Assembly (NCBI RefSeq): GCF_003144245.1
Contig: NW_020289975.1
Location: 2,499,496 to 2,563,495 of the forward strand
From: Jaminaea rosea
Lineage: Eukaryota > Basidiomycota > Exobasidiomycetes > Microstromatales
Direction of reading: 5' to 3'
DNA length: 64,000 nucleotides
Shown here: positions 52,007 through 63,708 of the stretch, piece by piece
Numbering within the stretch: the first letter of the stretch is position 1
Layout: every line of letters begins with the position of its first letter
Made by a program: the position numbers and the translations under genes
The notes under the pieces: generated by a model
Seen by the model: only the letters and a program-made list of their open reading frames with translations
Database searches by the model: none
Told to the model about the DNA's origin: nothing

Positions 52007-52451
52007 TGCTTTGCTTGGCTTGGCTCTCTTGCTTGCACTCTTCCTGCTCTTCGTTTGATGAGCGGGAGCAGGGGCAGTGCTATTTTCGAGGCGGTGTTGT
52101 GCCGCCCGCGCGGCTCAAGGGCCCGATTTCTCTGGGCGCGGCAACTTGGCTTGCCTGCAGGGTGACGTTGTGGAGGCCTGCGAGTCGGACGACTCACTTT
52201 CAGTTTCCTACCATACGCAGCATCCATCCATCCATCCTCGTCGTTATCACCCTGTGACCGCCGCCCACGCCATCACCACTACCTACCTTGCACAGCTTCG
52301 TAGTAGTCGTCAACAACCTTGTATTCGATTAGCGCAGACGGAAGCAAAAGCACAAGTCACCTCCATCTTACGTCGCCGCCCAAAGCGCTCCCAGCACCTC
52401 GAAGCCTTCTCCCTACTCCAAACCTGATCGAGCTCCTCACAGCACGCTAAG
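52007..52451. promoter_or_regulatory. Divergent promoter region (SET-domain gene / zinc-ribbon gene)
   Basis: 445 bp between divergent ATGs at 52006 and 52452. No definite motif is recognised. Confidence 0.35.
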
Positions 52452-52975
52452 ATGGACTTCTGCTTTTTCATCCCCGTTATTGTGAGCGAGCCTCGCACTT
52501 CATGTCGGCGTTCCGGCCAGAAACTGACCCAGCGCTTCGCGTACACTTCTCCCCCGGCCGCCGCAGTTTGGCTGCCCAAACAAGATCAAGCAGGACGACG
52601 ACCACACACCATACCTCTGCCCAAAATGTCACAATCCACAATTGGTCAAGGCGCGGTCTCGTACTTGGTTTGAGCTTTGCTGGATACCACTGATCCCAAT
52701 GAAGAAGCACGCCATTTACATCTGTGGGATCTGTCAATTCCGAGCAGACCAGGACAAATTGTAAGTACCACGAAAAGCTGTTCAAGGATGACCAGCGACG
52801 TCCTGCCTTCCTGATGCTCTTGTTGGATCAGATGCTGACACTACAGCACCCCTCTCTCCTTGGCTATTGCAGCCAGCCGCAGCCAGCTGGAGGCGGAGGC
52901 GGCCACTTCCACGGCGGCGGGTACCCTCAGCAGCCGTACATGCCCCAAGGTGGTGGCTACCCTCCGAGAGCCTAA
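52452..52975 (+). CDS. Small zinc-ribbon protein (zinc-ribbon_15 type), three exons
   Basis: Exons 52452-52481, 52567-52760 and 52873-52975 give 108 aa; no single frame shows it. Introns are 85 nt (GTGAGC...CGCAG) and 112 nt (GTAAGT...TGCAG). The product begins MDFCFFIPVIFGCPNKIKQ, then YLCPKCHNPQLVKARSRTWF, a hydrophobic ELCWIPLIPMKKH, and IYICGICQFRAD. Two CxxC knuckles about 40 residues apart flanking WFExC and P-L-I-P match the fungal zinc-ribbon_15 family. The tail is Gly/Pro/Gln/Tyr-rich (GGYPQQPYMPQGGGYPPRA). An alternative upstream acceptor for exon 3 at 52848 would shift the frame and lose the tail. Function of the family is poorly known. Confidence 0.8.
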
Positions 52976-53566
52976 TCATTGGGCTTTCTGCTGCAATGAG
53001 TACTCTTCGCTATCAAGTTCGACTGCTGCTCGCTATCAACTTCGACTGCTCCTCTCTCTTGTATCTCCCGCCGCACTGCGCGTGGGCGCTTCGTCATGTG
53101 TACATTGTGATGTGAATACTATTCCCAGTCTTTTGCGAGCTTCTCATGCGAGGCATGACTTGCGATCCGACTAGCAGAGACTACTGTGGATGAAGCTAAG
53201 AAGATAGCGAAGGCGGAGCGGGCAAGAGACGCGTGAGAAAGGAGCGAGGGCCTCCTCCGCACGTGGAGGCCTGGACTTGGCGGCGCGGGGGCGGTGACAC
53301 ACACACGAGGGCTGGTTGCGAGTGCGAATGCAACGCTCCGCTGCGCTGTGAAGCCGGTGGTTGTGCTGCTCCCCGTTCGTTGGCTTCCTCTCTGCGACGC
53401 CTCGACTTGTCCAACTCTTTGTTTCCTCTCTACACCATCTCTAGATTGCTAGCAGATCTCACTGCTCGTCGTTTCGACACCATCATCCAACCAGCCTCCC
53501 GCGTCATTGGCCGCCGCCGCTGCAGCGACTGCCACGACTGCCACGACTGACCATCACAACGTCGTC
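52976..53566. other. Intergenic region upstream of the oxysterol-binding protein gene
   Basis: 591 bp with a short CA run near 53298 and pyrimidine-rich leader sequence before the ATG at 53567. No gene is supported. Confidence 0.35.
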
Positions 53567-55590
53567 ATGTCCTCCACTCAAGATGCAAAACCACCACCAT
53601 CGGCCGTAGATGCTGACAATGCCTCAGCAGATGAGATTGAAAAGGCGCCCGAGTCGGTGGCCATGACCGATGCAGAGGAACTCGACGCTGCCAATGACAA
53701 GGACAATTCAGACTCGGGCAAGCTCAAGACGCTCATGGGCGTATTGAAGCGAATGATCGGCGTAAAGGATATGGCCGCCATTCGCCTTTCCCTCCCCGCC
53801 AATCTCCTCGAACCCGTCCCTAACTTGGAGTACTGGAACTACCTCGATCGAGGTGATATCTTCTCTTCCATTGGGGAGTTGGATGACCCCTTAGACCGCA
53901 TGCTCCAAGCGCTGCGCTTCGCATTGACAAAGGAGCTCAAGTTTGTCCATGGCAAGGTCTGCAAGCCCTACAACTCCATCCTCGGGGAACATTTCCGCTG
54001 CCACTGGGACATCGATGGCATGAAGGCGTCGAGCGACGGGGGCATCGTGCCCGTCCAGTGTGTCAACAAGAGCAACCCGTCCACTCTTTCTACGAGCACC
54101 TCCAAGCCAGGAGGGCTCACCGCGACGAGCTCGCGAACCTCACGGCCCAACAACAGCCGTGCAGCCAGTACCAGCTCGACAGCTACTACCACGACCAACA
54201 ACGATGAGGCGGCAGCACCTAAGCGTAAAGGGCTGGGAAGGCTCCTCTCAAAGGAAAAGGTTACCAAGCCCCTGACGAATGCGGCAGGTGGGGGCAGCAG
54301 TGGGGCTGGAAGCTCCAAGAGCTCAACCAAGTCGCCCGTTCTCGCACCAACGGCAGAGGAAGGAGACGATTCCTCGAGCTTGGCAGGAACAGTTGACAAG
54401 CTGTCTCTCAGCGATGCAAAGAGCACAGGGGGTACCTCACCATCGTCCGGCCAGACGCTCGCTGGTGGGCCACGTCGTATCACCTTCTTGACGGAACAGG
54501 TCTCTCATCACCCGCCTATCTCGTCCTTCTTTGTTGAGTGCAAGGATACCGGGGTACAGCTGTACGGTGTTGATCAGTTAAGCGCCAAGTTCACGGGGAC
54601 GGCAGTCAAGGTGAGTGCAGACGGGTGGACGTCAGCCCGTGAACGATTTCAGCCAGCAGCCTGCTGATATCACCCCCCCCCCCTGGTTCCGGCACGCAGG
54701 TCTTCCCCGGCGAGCACAACAAGGGTATCTTCGTCCGCCTCACAGACGATTCACCTCTGGGCAAGTCCGTATCAGGGGAAGAGTATCAGATCACCCACCC
54801 GACTGCGTCCATCAACGGGCTTCTGCGCGGCTCCCTCTGGGTAGCAATCTGCGACACCCTCTACGTCACCTGTCGCGGTGGTGAGCGCTCTGACTCAAAA
54901 CGTCTTAGAGCCATCGTAGAGTACAAGGACGAGTCATGGCTCATGAAGGCCAAGTATGCCCTCGAGGGAGTCATCTACGAGTACGACTCGCCCGATGATG
55001 CGGACCAGTACAAGGCTGTAAAGGACGTGCCTGGCGACAAGGTCGTTGCGACCTTTGAGGGCACCTGGCGAGGCAAGATCACCTGGAAGCGCAAGGGCGA
55101 AAAGGAGCCGCGCCTCCTTATCGACTTGGACGAGATTGAGCCACTGCCCAAGACGGTGCGCCCTCTCTCCAGCCAGGAGGACATGGAATCTCGTAAGATC
55201 TGGCAGCCTGTCACTAAGGCGATTCTGGACAAGGAGTACTCGGCTGCTACTCGCCACAAGCAGGTCATTGAACAGCGTCAGCGAGAAGAAGCTGCGGAGA
55301 GGAAGAGGGTGGGAAAGAGCTTCACGCCGCGCTTCTTCGAGGAGGACATCAGCGATGGGAGACCGAGGTTGACGCAACAAGGACGCGAGGCCATCGATGG
55401 AGAGAGGGAGCTCAAAGGGTACGCTGAGGGACAAAATGTCGCCGAGACGAGCAGGGAGGCCGCTGCTAAGAATGCGGTCGAGGGTGGGGGCGGGCATGGT
55501 AAAGCCGCCTCTACGCCGGCCAGCGCAGCCGGTGGTGATGACGACGACGACGACGATGATGATGGTCAGAGCTTCAGAAGCGCAGAATAG
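53567..55590 (+). CDS. Oxysterol-binding protein-related lipid-transfer protein (Osh type), two exons
   Basis: Exons 53567-54610 and 54700-55590 give 644 aa. The 89-nt intron has an 11-C pyrimidine run before its CAG. I took the ATG at 53567; the in-frame TTG upstream is not credible. The ORD domain begins at RLSLPANLLEPVPNLEYWNYLDR, more than the lid region, and includes LGEHFRCHW and the signature EQVSHHPPIS at residues 310-319. Exon 2 supplies VFPGEHNKGIFVRL and LRGSLWVAICDTLYV. An unusual Ser/Thr-rich insertion of about 130 residues (about 170-300) separates the lid and the signature. No PH domain or FFAT motif is clear. These proteins exchange sterol or phosphatidylserine for PI4P at membrane contact sites. 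The C-terminus is acidic. Confidence 0.9.
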
Positions 55591-55921
55591 GTACGAGGTA
55601 CACTAGGCATCGTCTGCCTTCTCTGAGCCGCACTGTTCCTCGCCCCCTCATGACGTCTCGCGTACTCTTCCCCCACTTCGCAAGCTCTCTCGCGCTCTCT
55701 TCTCACGAAGCTCAGATCCTTCCACTTATCCTGGACGAGTAGTACCATTTATGCTGTTCTTGCCTCTCTACATCAATGAATGAACGAATGACAGACCAGC
55801 TGCGCGCTGGCTTGGCGCTGCGACATTCCCGCCGCTCTGGAGCGAACACTATCAGCCACCTTTGCTTGCTTCTGCTTCGCAAAGACAATATCATTGAATG
55901 CTTTCTCCCCCCTCTGCAATG
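55591..55921. other. Convergent 3' intergenic region (OSBP / RNA polymerase I subunit)
   Basis: 331 bp between convergent stop codons, presumably the two 3' untranslated regions. No gene is seen. Confidence 0.4.
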
Positions 55922-58900
55922 CTATCTTACATGGAAACTGAGCTTGACGCCCATTGAAGCCAATTCTGCGGCCAGGTAGCGTGTGACATAGCTGATGGCG
56001 ATGGTATCCAGCCCGCTTGACCCCCTCTTGACCACAGCCTCGGCGGGCACCTGCAAGCGCGCCGCAACCATGCTGTCCTTTGCCTCATCTTCATCCACCT
56101 CGCCACCATTCGCCTCAGCATCAAGCGCCTTTATCCTCCTCTCCTCCTCATTCGCCCTGCAGACCCTGCAGTACTCTCCTGAAAGGCCTTCACGCTCCAT
56201 CCTGTCCTCCTCCTCCTCAAGATTCCACGCATCGAGCATATGCGCATCATCCGCACCTCCGCCACCACCCTCGTTGCGTGAAGCGTTGCGAGCCTCGTAC
56301 CCCAGCGAGGTGATCGACCCACAGTCCCTGCATACGTAGCAGGTCGAGTAGTCTGAGCAGTTCATGAGACGATCCGCCAGGAGGAAGGCACATCCGTGCG
56401 CCAATGTGGCATCACGCTCCATCTCTCCGAAACGGATACCTCCTCCGACTTTACGTCCCTTGATCGGCTGGCGGGTCAAGGCGTGAACGGGTCCGGTGGT
56501 CCTGCACTGGAACTTGTCGTTTACCATGTGCCTTAGTCGCTGGTAGTAGACGCATCCCAGGTAGATGTCCATCTGCAACTCCTGTCCCGTGATCCCCGAG
56601 TACATGGGCTCGTGGCCCAGCCTTGAGTAGCCAGCGCGGACGAGCTGCTCCCCAAAGTAGTCGTGAGGCGTGTCGCCCTCATTGAAGGTCCAAGGGGTCC
56701 CGTCTTCACGGAGACCGTGAAGAGCGCCTGCTTTGCCAGCCATTGACTCGACGAGCATTCCGATCGTCATGCGTGAGGGGAAGGCGTGCGGGTTGATGAT
56801 CACGTCTGGTTGCATGCCGGACTCGGAGAAGGGCATGTCGATTGCGGGCCCTGCGTGTGCGAGAAGAGGAGGATGGTCAGCTCTCAAGAAACCTCCTGCC
56901 TTGGTGCCCCGCGCCACTCACACTTCTGCGAGCAGACACCCTTCTGCCCGTGCCTACTCGAGAACTTGTCCCCGATCACCGGACTCCTCGGGATGCGCAA
57001 AGTGATCTGCAGCTTGGTCCACTGCCCGCCGCTCGTCTCGCTAGACGGCATGAGCCTTACGGTATCCACGTACGCAAAATCGTCTCCCTTGAACTTCTTG
57101 TACTTGGTCTTGTTCGTCACCGTGTCCCAGTATGCTACCATTGGCTCGCCCATCTTGACCTTCTCACCAGGAGGCAGGAGTCCATCCTCGTCGAGGCGCT
57201 CGCGGATGGGGTTGTTGGGACCGACGTCCGGGCCAAAGCCGAAGCGCAAATTGCAAGTCGAGGAGCCCCGCGAGCCCGCTTCCACCGTAAGGTCGAGCAC
57301 CTCGCTCTTGTAGACCGTCCCGTACCCGAAACCGCGTTCATGTGCCGACTTGTTGAGGATCATTGCGTCCTCCATGTCGTATCCCGTGTACGAGATGACC
57401 GCCACAATGGCATTGGTCCCGTTGGGGAAGCCGTCGAAGCCGTACTTGTCGTGCAGCTTCGGGCGCACAATGGGCGTCTGCGGCGTTTGGATGCGGTAGA
57501 GCTTGTTGTCCGTCCGGCGAGAGATGCTAGTCGAGGGAGTCCCCATCGTCTGCTTGCCCATCTGGCACTGATACATGTTGCGAGGCGACTGGTTGAAGTC
57601 GGAAAAGGGTGTGAGATTGGCAATGACTGACAGCACGTTGGTCGGCGCCCACTCGATGTGCGTTGTCAATCCGCGGTGAACATCCTCAGGCAGGCAGGCG
57701 ACATCGAGGTAGACCTGCTCGAATGGCCCGACGTGGTCGAGATGGCCATTTGACAGGTACTTGACCGGACGCATCATGCGCGCACGACCCGAGAAGAGGT
57801 AAAGCCCGGGGTATTGCCCTGCTTTGGAGACGGGTACGTACCCGATTTCGAGGTCGAGCGGCACACCGTGCGACTGCTGCGTCTTGAAGAGACGTAGGTT
57901 GTTGGCCATCTGCTGCGCTAGGGCAGGGGTCGCCCAGCCTACGATGCTGCCGTCCAGCTGGACGACGACGTGCGTTCGGCCATCGGTGTGCGCAAAGGCG
58001 GGGGACATGCCCATTGATGAGAGGAGGGGAAGAACCGTACTGACATCGAGTTCGCGAGTCACGAGCTGGCAGGTGTGGCTGAAGTGGTTGAGTAGACCAC
58101 AGGGCGACCCGTCGGGCGTGTGGACGGGGCAGAGGAATCCCCAAGCCTCGGGCAGAAGCTTGCGCACCGACGTCGTCTTCAGCTCGGCGAAGAAGGCTCC
58201 TCGATGTACCGAGCGGAAGTGTGAGACGTAGCGATAGAAGTTGAGCTTCTCTGCCACAACGGTGAAGCCGGAGACTTGCTGCAGATCAAGACCGGAAGGG
58301 GAGAGCAAGTTGCCTGTAGCGAGGAAAGAAGAGAGACGCCCACCGATATTGGGCGTGACGCGACGGAAAACCTTGGTCATGTAGTGGCCGTCGAAGAAGT
58401 CGAGATTCTTTGCCCCCTGACGCACGTCGCGGGTGATCTGCAGCGTCAGGTTCGAGAGATACTCGTCGAGACGCTCCTTGATGATCATGCCGTACAAGAA
58501 GCCGGGCAGAAGGACTTCTTGGTGCTGAGGCGAGTCTGGGTTGTCGACGGAGCACTCCCCTCCAACGAGAGCATACAGCTTACGCATCATAAAGACGAGC
58601 AAGCGGTACTTGTCGCGCGGGCTGTCGAGGTGGACAAGGACGACCTTGTCGATGAGGTAGACTCCCACGTCGATATCGCTCCAGTCCTCTGGGCAGCCAA
58701 GGACGATACGGAACTTGGAACCCAGGTACTCGAGGCAGTGATCACCGGAGAAGAGCGAGTACGACTTGAAGCCTCGCAGGAGCATCTCAACGCGATCGGT
58801 GAGGAAAGTGTTGTCTACTTCGCCGCGGGTGAGCTCCATGAAGATGTCCTTGTCCGAGGCGGACACAAGTGCTTTGAGAAGCATGATGGCTGGGATCATG

Positions 58901-59799
58901 TACTCGCGCTTCTTCCAGCTGAAGCGCAGAGTGACGCCTCCGTTGTCAAGGTAGTGGATGGTGTTGGTGACGCTGGTCAGGTCATTGCGGTGCAAGCAGC
59001 GGATCTGGCAACCTTTGCTGGTGTAAGATGGTCCTCTGTTAGAGAAGGATGGACGGTCGATTGCGACGACGTGATTTGATCTCGGCACAATGAGCAAACG
59101 AATGAGACGCTCGTTACCGTTGATCAAGAAGTAGCCTCCCATCTCTGCGGCTTCCTCATTGTGAGCTACAAGCTCTTCCGACGAGAGGTCGCGCAGGTGG
59201 CACCTGTTGGACTTGATCATGATGGGGACCATTCCCATGTCCCTCTCGACGACCTGCTTGGGCAAGCCATTGACCGAGTAGCTGACCCTGGCCGTCATTC
59301 TCGCCTTGTACGTCATGAGCCTCTCTCGACACTCAATTGGCCACACTCTCTTGACATCTCCTGTGTTGCCTGCGCCAGTCTGTGAAGGCTTGCCTAGGTG
59401 GATACCCTCGATTGCCATCTCGACGCGGTTTCCCCTCTCTCCTGGTTGCGTGGTTGGGGTCTGTATCCTGTCAAATGCTACTTTGGGAGTGATGCTGCGA
59501 ATGGCTCGGTCGAGGAGCCCACCGCCGCTGCCTCTTGAGGTAGAGGCCGCAGCTTCGGGGCTCGAGTTGATGGAGGGGTCATCGCTAAAGAGGGCGTTGA
59601 AGCTCTCGAGGTGAGGAGCGATGAGATCCTGGAGGGATGGGTTGACGAAAGTCGATTTGGGTGGATTCTTGAATTGGTCGACATTGGTCAAAGTGTGGAA
59701 GGTAAAGGGGTCTTCATGCTCGCCAGTCGGAGTGATTGGGCCTGACGACGAGGATGCCGACGATGATGAGGCAGACGACATGCCTGGCGGTGATGACAT
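55922..59799 (-). CDS. RPA135: RNA polymerase I second-largest subunit (Rpa135/RPA2), two exons
   Basis: Exons 59799-56922 and 56850-55922 give 1268 aa. The 71-nt intron restores the hallmark [21 protein letters not shown], part of the active-site region shared by all beta-like subunits. The ATG at 59799 is the first; an upstream GTG is ignored. Visible landmarks are [20 protein letters not shown] (lobe), [19 protein letters not shown] (hybrid-binding), [25 protein letters not shown], and a C-terminal zinc site [10 protein letters not shown]...CRVC. The protein is slightly longer than yeast Rpa135 (about 1200 aa), with a Ser-rich N-terminus and an acidic insertion beside the zinc site. It transcribes the 35S rRNA precursor in the nucleolus. 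[22 protein letters not shown] confirms the Pol I or Pol II type fork. The divergent partner is NOC4. Confidence 0.95.
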
Positions 59800-60007
59800 G
59801 GCGGCGATGGTGATGAGCGAGGGAAGGAGGAGCGGCCGCCGCCGCCTCTGCTTCTTCACGTCGCTCGACACTCACTCTCGGCCGCCTGTCCGCCCGCCTC
59901 CAGAACGCAAAAATTTGGAAGCGCGGACGGAAGCGCACCCACCACTCGGGATGGGCTCGTCACTCACATCCTCTGCATACACTCACAACCTTGAACAGCA
60001 TACAGAG
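59800..60007. promoter_or_regulatory. 208-bp bidirectional promoter of RPA135 and NOC4, with RRPE-like motif
   Basis: The two start codons are 208 bp apart on opposite strands. AAAAATTT at 59909-59916 resembles the yeast ribosomal RNA processing element (core AAAATTTT). In yeast this motif co-regulates ribosome biogenesis genes. Use of the motif in this fungus is inference. Confidence 0.5.
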
Positions 60008-62479
60008 ATGGCATTGACGGGCGCAGCACCCTCATCGCTGCCAAAGAAGAGCAAGAAGAACACAACAAAGCCTTCGGCCTCAACAGCAGCAGCTTCGCCG
60101 TCAACCGTCTTTGCAAATCGCCTCGCCGCTCTCCAGCAGTCGCTCTCAACGTCGACGGATCTCAACCCTCTCGCCGACCTAGTCAACCTCGTTCAAACCC
60201 ATGCCGACGACCTCAACTCAAGCGCCATCATCCCAGCCCTGACTCTCATCGTACGCACCTTCACGCATCTGATTGAGCGCAAATCTCTCCAGCCATGGCC
60301 GGCAGTCCGCGCGACAGGATACCTCGCCATCGACGACAAGCCAGCGCAAGACCAAGTCGTCCACTCGTGGCTCAAGGAGCGATTCAATGAGGCACTGAAA
60401 CTGCTTTCTGGTCTTATTGCCACTCACTCGAAGGACAAGACCCGCAACGCTGCCCTCAATGCCCTCATGGAGCTGCAGCGCGCCACAACAGAGGCAGGAG
60501 CGGCAGCTACTACTGGTGGGGCGGCTTGGAGTGAATGCCCGTGGAGACTCATCGTGGGCACTGTACTCTCAGAGTCAGTCTCGGACGAGCTGCGTGCCAT
60601 GTTCGTGCAGGACTGGGTAGAGAAGTACGCCGATGTGAAGCTGGCGTTCTTGCGATCCCTCAACACCGTCCTTTCGGCTCCTACATCTTCTGGAGCGGCG
60701 CCGCCTCGATCTGCTGCTCTGTCGATCCTTGTCGCCATGAGCAACCCGCCGGCAAAGAAGGTGGAGATCAAGTCGAGCGACTTCTTTGTCAAGGTCTTCT
60801 CAACAGCGCCTGAGGCGTCCTCGTCGACTGGAGGCAAGGCGAGTGGGCCCAAGGGAAAGGGATCCAAGGCGGCCGCCAAGAAGCGCAAGATCACTCAGGA
60901 TGGGGACAGCGCTTCTGGATCCGACGATGAAGATGACGATGATGGTGTCATTTACTTCTCTGACTCAGGTGAAGAGGACGAGACGAACACGGTGCCCAGC
61001 CGACTCGATGGTGCGCACAGCAAGGGTGACGGATCTTCGCGCAAGCGTCGGCGTGGCGGTATGGCCTCGATGCCCTTCCACCAAGCCCTCTACGAGCTCA
61101 AAGCCTGGCGCGCATCGACCGAAGCCGTCTGGCTGACCCTCATCCTACAGGCCTCCCCAAAGTCATCGTCTGTGGACGCGCAAAGCTCGGCCACTGGCCT
61201 GTCGTTGGGTCAAATCAACACTATTCTCCGCATAATGGAGAAGCGCGTCCTTCCTTACCTCTCCCGTCCGCAGCTGATAGCGGACTACCTGCTGGATTGC
61301 CTCGACGTCGGCGGACCGACGGCTCTTTTGTCCCTGTCTCCGCTCTACTCGCTCTACATCAGCGCCTCCCTCTCCCTTCCCACCCTCTACACCACGCTGT
61401 ATGGCCTGCTCACCCCTTCGCTGCTGCACAGCCCGCATCGCTCCCACTCGCTGCGGATGCTCAGCCTTTTCCTCTCCAGTGAGAAGTTAAGCCTCGCAAC
61501 TGTGGCTGCCTTTGTCAAGCGGCTGGCTAGGTGTGCACTGAGAGGCCCGCCCGGTGGTGTCATCCCAGTGGTGGTGATGACGTACAATCTTCTCAAGAAC
61601 CACAGAGAGGGGATGGCGTTGCTCCATCGTGAGATGTCGGATGATGAGGTCCCGGAGGGTGGGTGGAAGGATCCCTACGAGGAGGACGACCCGTCCTGCC
61701 CGCCCTCGGCGAGCAGGGCAGTGGACTCGTCCCTCTTCGAATTTGTGTCACTGGGAGCACAGCCGACCGAGCCGACCGCCTCTACGTCCACGTCTCAGGG
61801 CAGCAGAGAGTTGGAGTCGCATTACCACTCCCCCACCTCTACGCTTGTCCGCATGTTGGCTCAACCGTTCACAAAGACAGGGTACGATCTGGAAGAGTTC
61901 CTCGACCACTCCTATGCCACGTTGCTTAGCACCGAAGTGAAGCGCACGCTCGACGAGAGCGAAGCTGCAACCAAGAGGAGGAACAAAGCTCCAGCTCCAG
62001 CGGTAAGGCACAGTGTGCCGGGCAGCTCAACAAGGACCGGTCCTGATGGCAAGAAGAAGACTAAGATGCCCAGGGTCTTTCCTCGTACGGTAGGCGGGAA
62101 TGCGGGAATTGCGGGGAAGGTGGCGGAGGTGGTTGGCGCTGAGACCGGTACGGCCCGGCTCGGTGCCGGCGCATACGGTGCCGCTGGTGATGGTGATGCG
62201 ACAATGCTCGATCCCTCACTTGCACAAGCACAGCCCGACGACGACGATGCGGAGCCCCACGAAGCTGCTGCCTCCGACGACGACGAAGAAGAAGAAGACG
62301 ACAGTGTCAATGAGGACAATCTAGACGATGAGGAGCGGGAGGCACGCGAAGCTATGCGGGAGGTCAAACGCGAGGAGAGGCGACGTCTCGCACGGGAGGC
62401 TGAGCTTGCGAGGAAGAGGAAGGACGAGGAGGGGAGACTCAGGAGGGAGATGGACACTATGGGGTTGGGGGTGTTCTGA
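60008..62479 (+). CDS. NOC4: Nucleolar complex protein Noc4 (CBF/Mak21 family)
   Basis: Intronless, 823 aa. I chose the ATG at 60008; the open frame reaches back into the RPA135 leader but without family-like sequence. Residues about 25-330 are helical HEAT-like repeats. A disordered, Lys/Asp-rich nuclear segment (about 280-355) interrupts it. The CBF/Mak21 domain then shows LLHSPHRSHSLRMLSLFLSS, VAAFVKRLARCALRGPPGG and VVMTYNLLKNH, followed by DPYEEDDPSCPPSASRAVDS and a SSLFEF segment. The late part has GYDLEEFLDHSYATLLSTEV. The C-terminus is acidic then Arg/Glu-rich, as in many nucleolar factors. Noc4 with Nop14 assembles the small ribosomal subunit. It is longer than yeast Noc4 (552 aa) because of disordered insertions. 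Confidence 0.9.
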   Translation: MALTGAAPSSLPKKSKKNTTKPSASTAAASPSTVFANRLAALQQSLSTSTDLNPLADLVNLVQTHADDLNSSAIIPALTLIVRTFTHLIERKSLQPWPAVRATGYLAIDDKPAQDQVVHSWLKERFNEALKLLSGLIATHSKDKTRNAALNALMELQRATTEAGAAATTGGAAWSECPWRLIVGTVLSESVSDELRAMFVQDWVEKYADVKLAFLRSLNTVLSAPTSSGAAPPRSAALSILVAMSNPPAKKVEIKSSDFFVKVFSTAPEASSSTGGKASGPKGKGSKAAAKKRKITQDGDSASGSDDEDDDDGVIYFSDSGEEDETNTVPSRLDGAHSKGDGSSRKRRRGGMASMPFHQALYELKAWRASTEAVWLTLILQASPKSSSVDAQSSATGLSLGQINTILRIMEKRVLPYLSRPQLIADYLLDCLDVGGPTALLSLSPLYSLYISASLSLPTLYTTLYGLLTPSLLHSPHRSHSLRMLSLFLSSEKLSLATVAAFVKRLARCALRGPPGGVIPVVVMTYNLLKNHREGMALLHREMSDDEVPEGGWKDPYEEDDPSCPPSASRAVDSSLFEFVSLGAQPTEPTASTSTSQGSRELESHYHSPTSTLVRMLAQPFTKTGYDLEEFLDHSYATLLSTEVKRTLDESEAATKRRNKAPAPAVRHSVPGSSTRTGPDGKKKTKMPRVFPRTVGGNAGIAGKVAEVVGAETGTARLGAGAYGAAGDGDATMLDPSLAQAQPDDDDAEPHEAAASDDDEEEEDDSVNEDNLDDEEREAREAMREVKREERRRLAREAELARKRKDEEGRLRREMDTMGLGVF

Positions 62480-62602
62480 GAGTGCGACGTGGGGGCAATC
62501 AGACACGTGTGTCATGAAGAGGAGTAGCATGTCCATTCACAATAGCATTACCAGTCGCTACCTTCAACTAATCGCTTCCCTCGCTCTACATGATGGGCCA
62601 GC

Positions 62603-63704
<1,102 letters not shown>

Positions 63705-63708
<4 letters not shown>

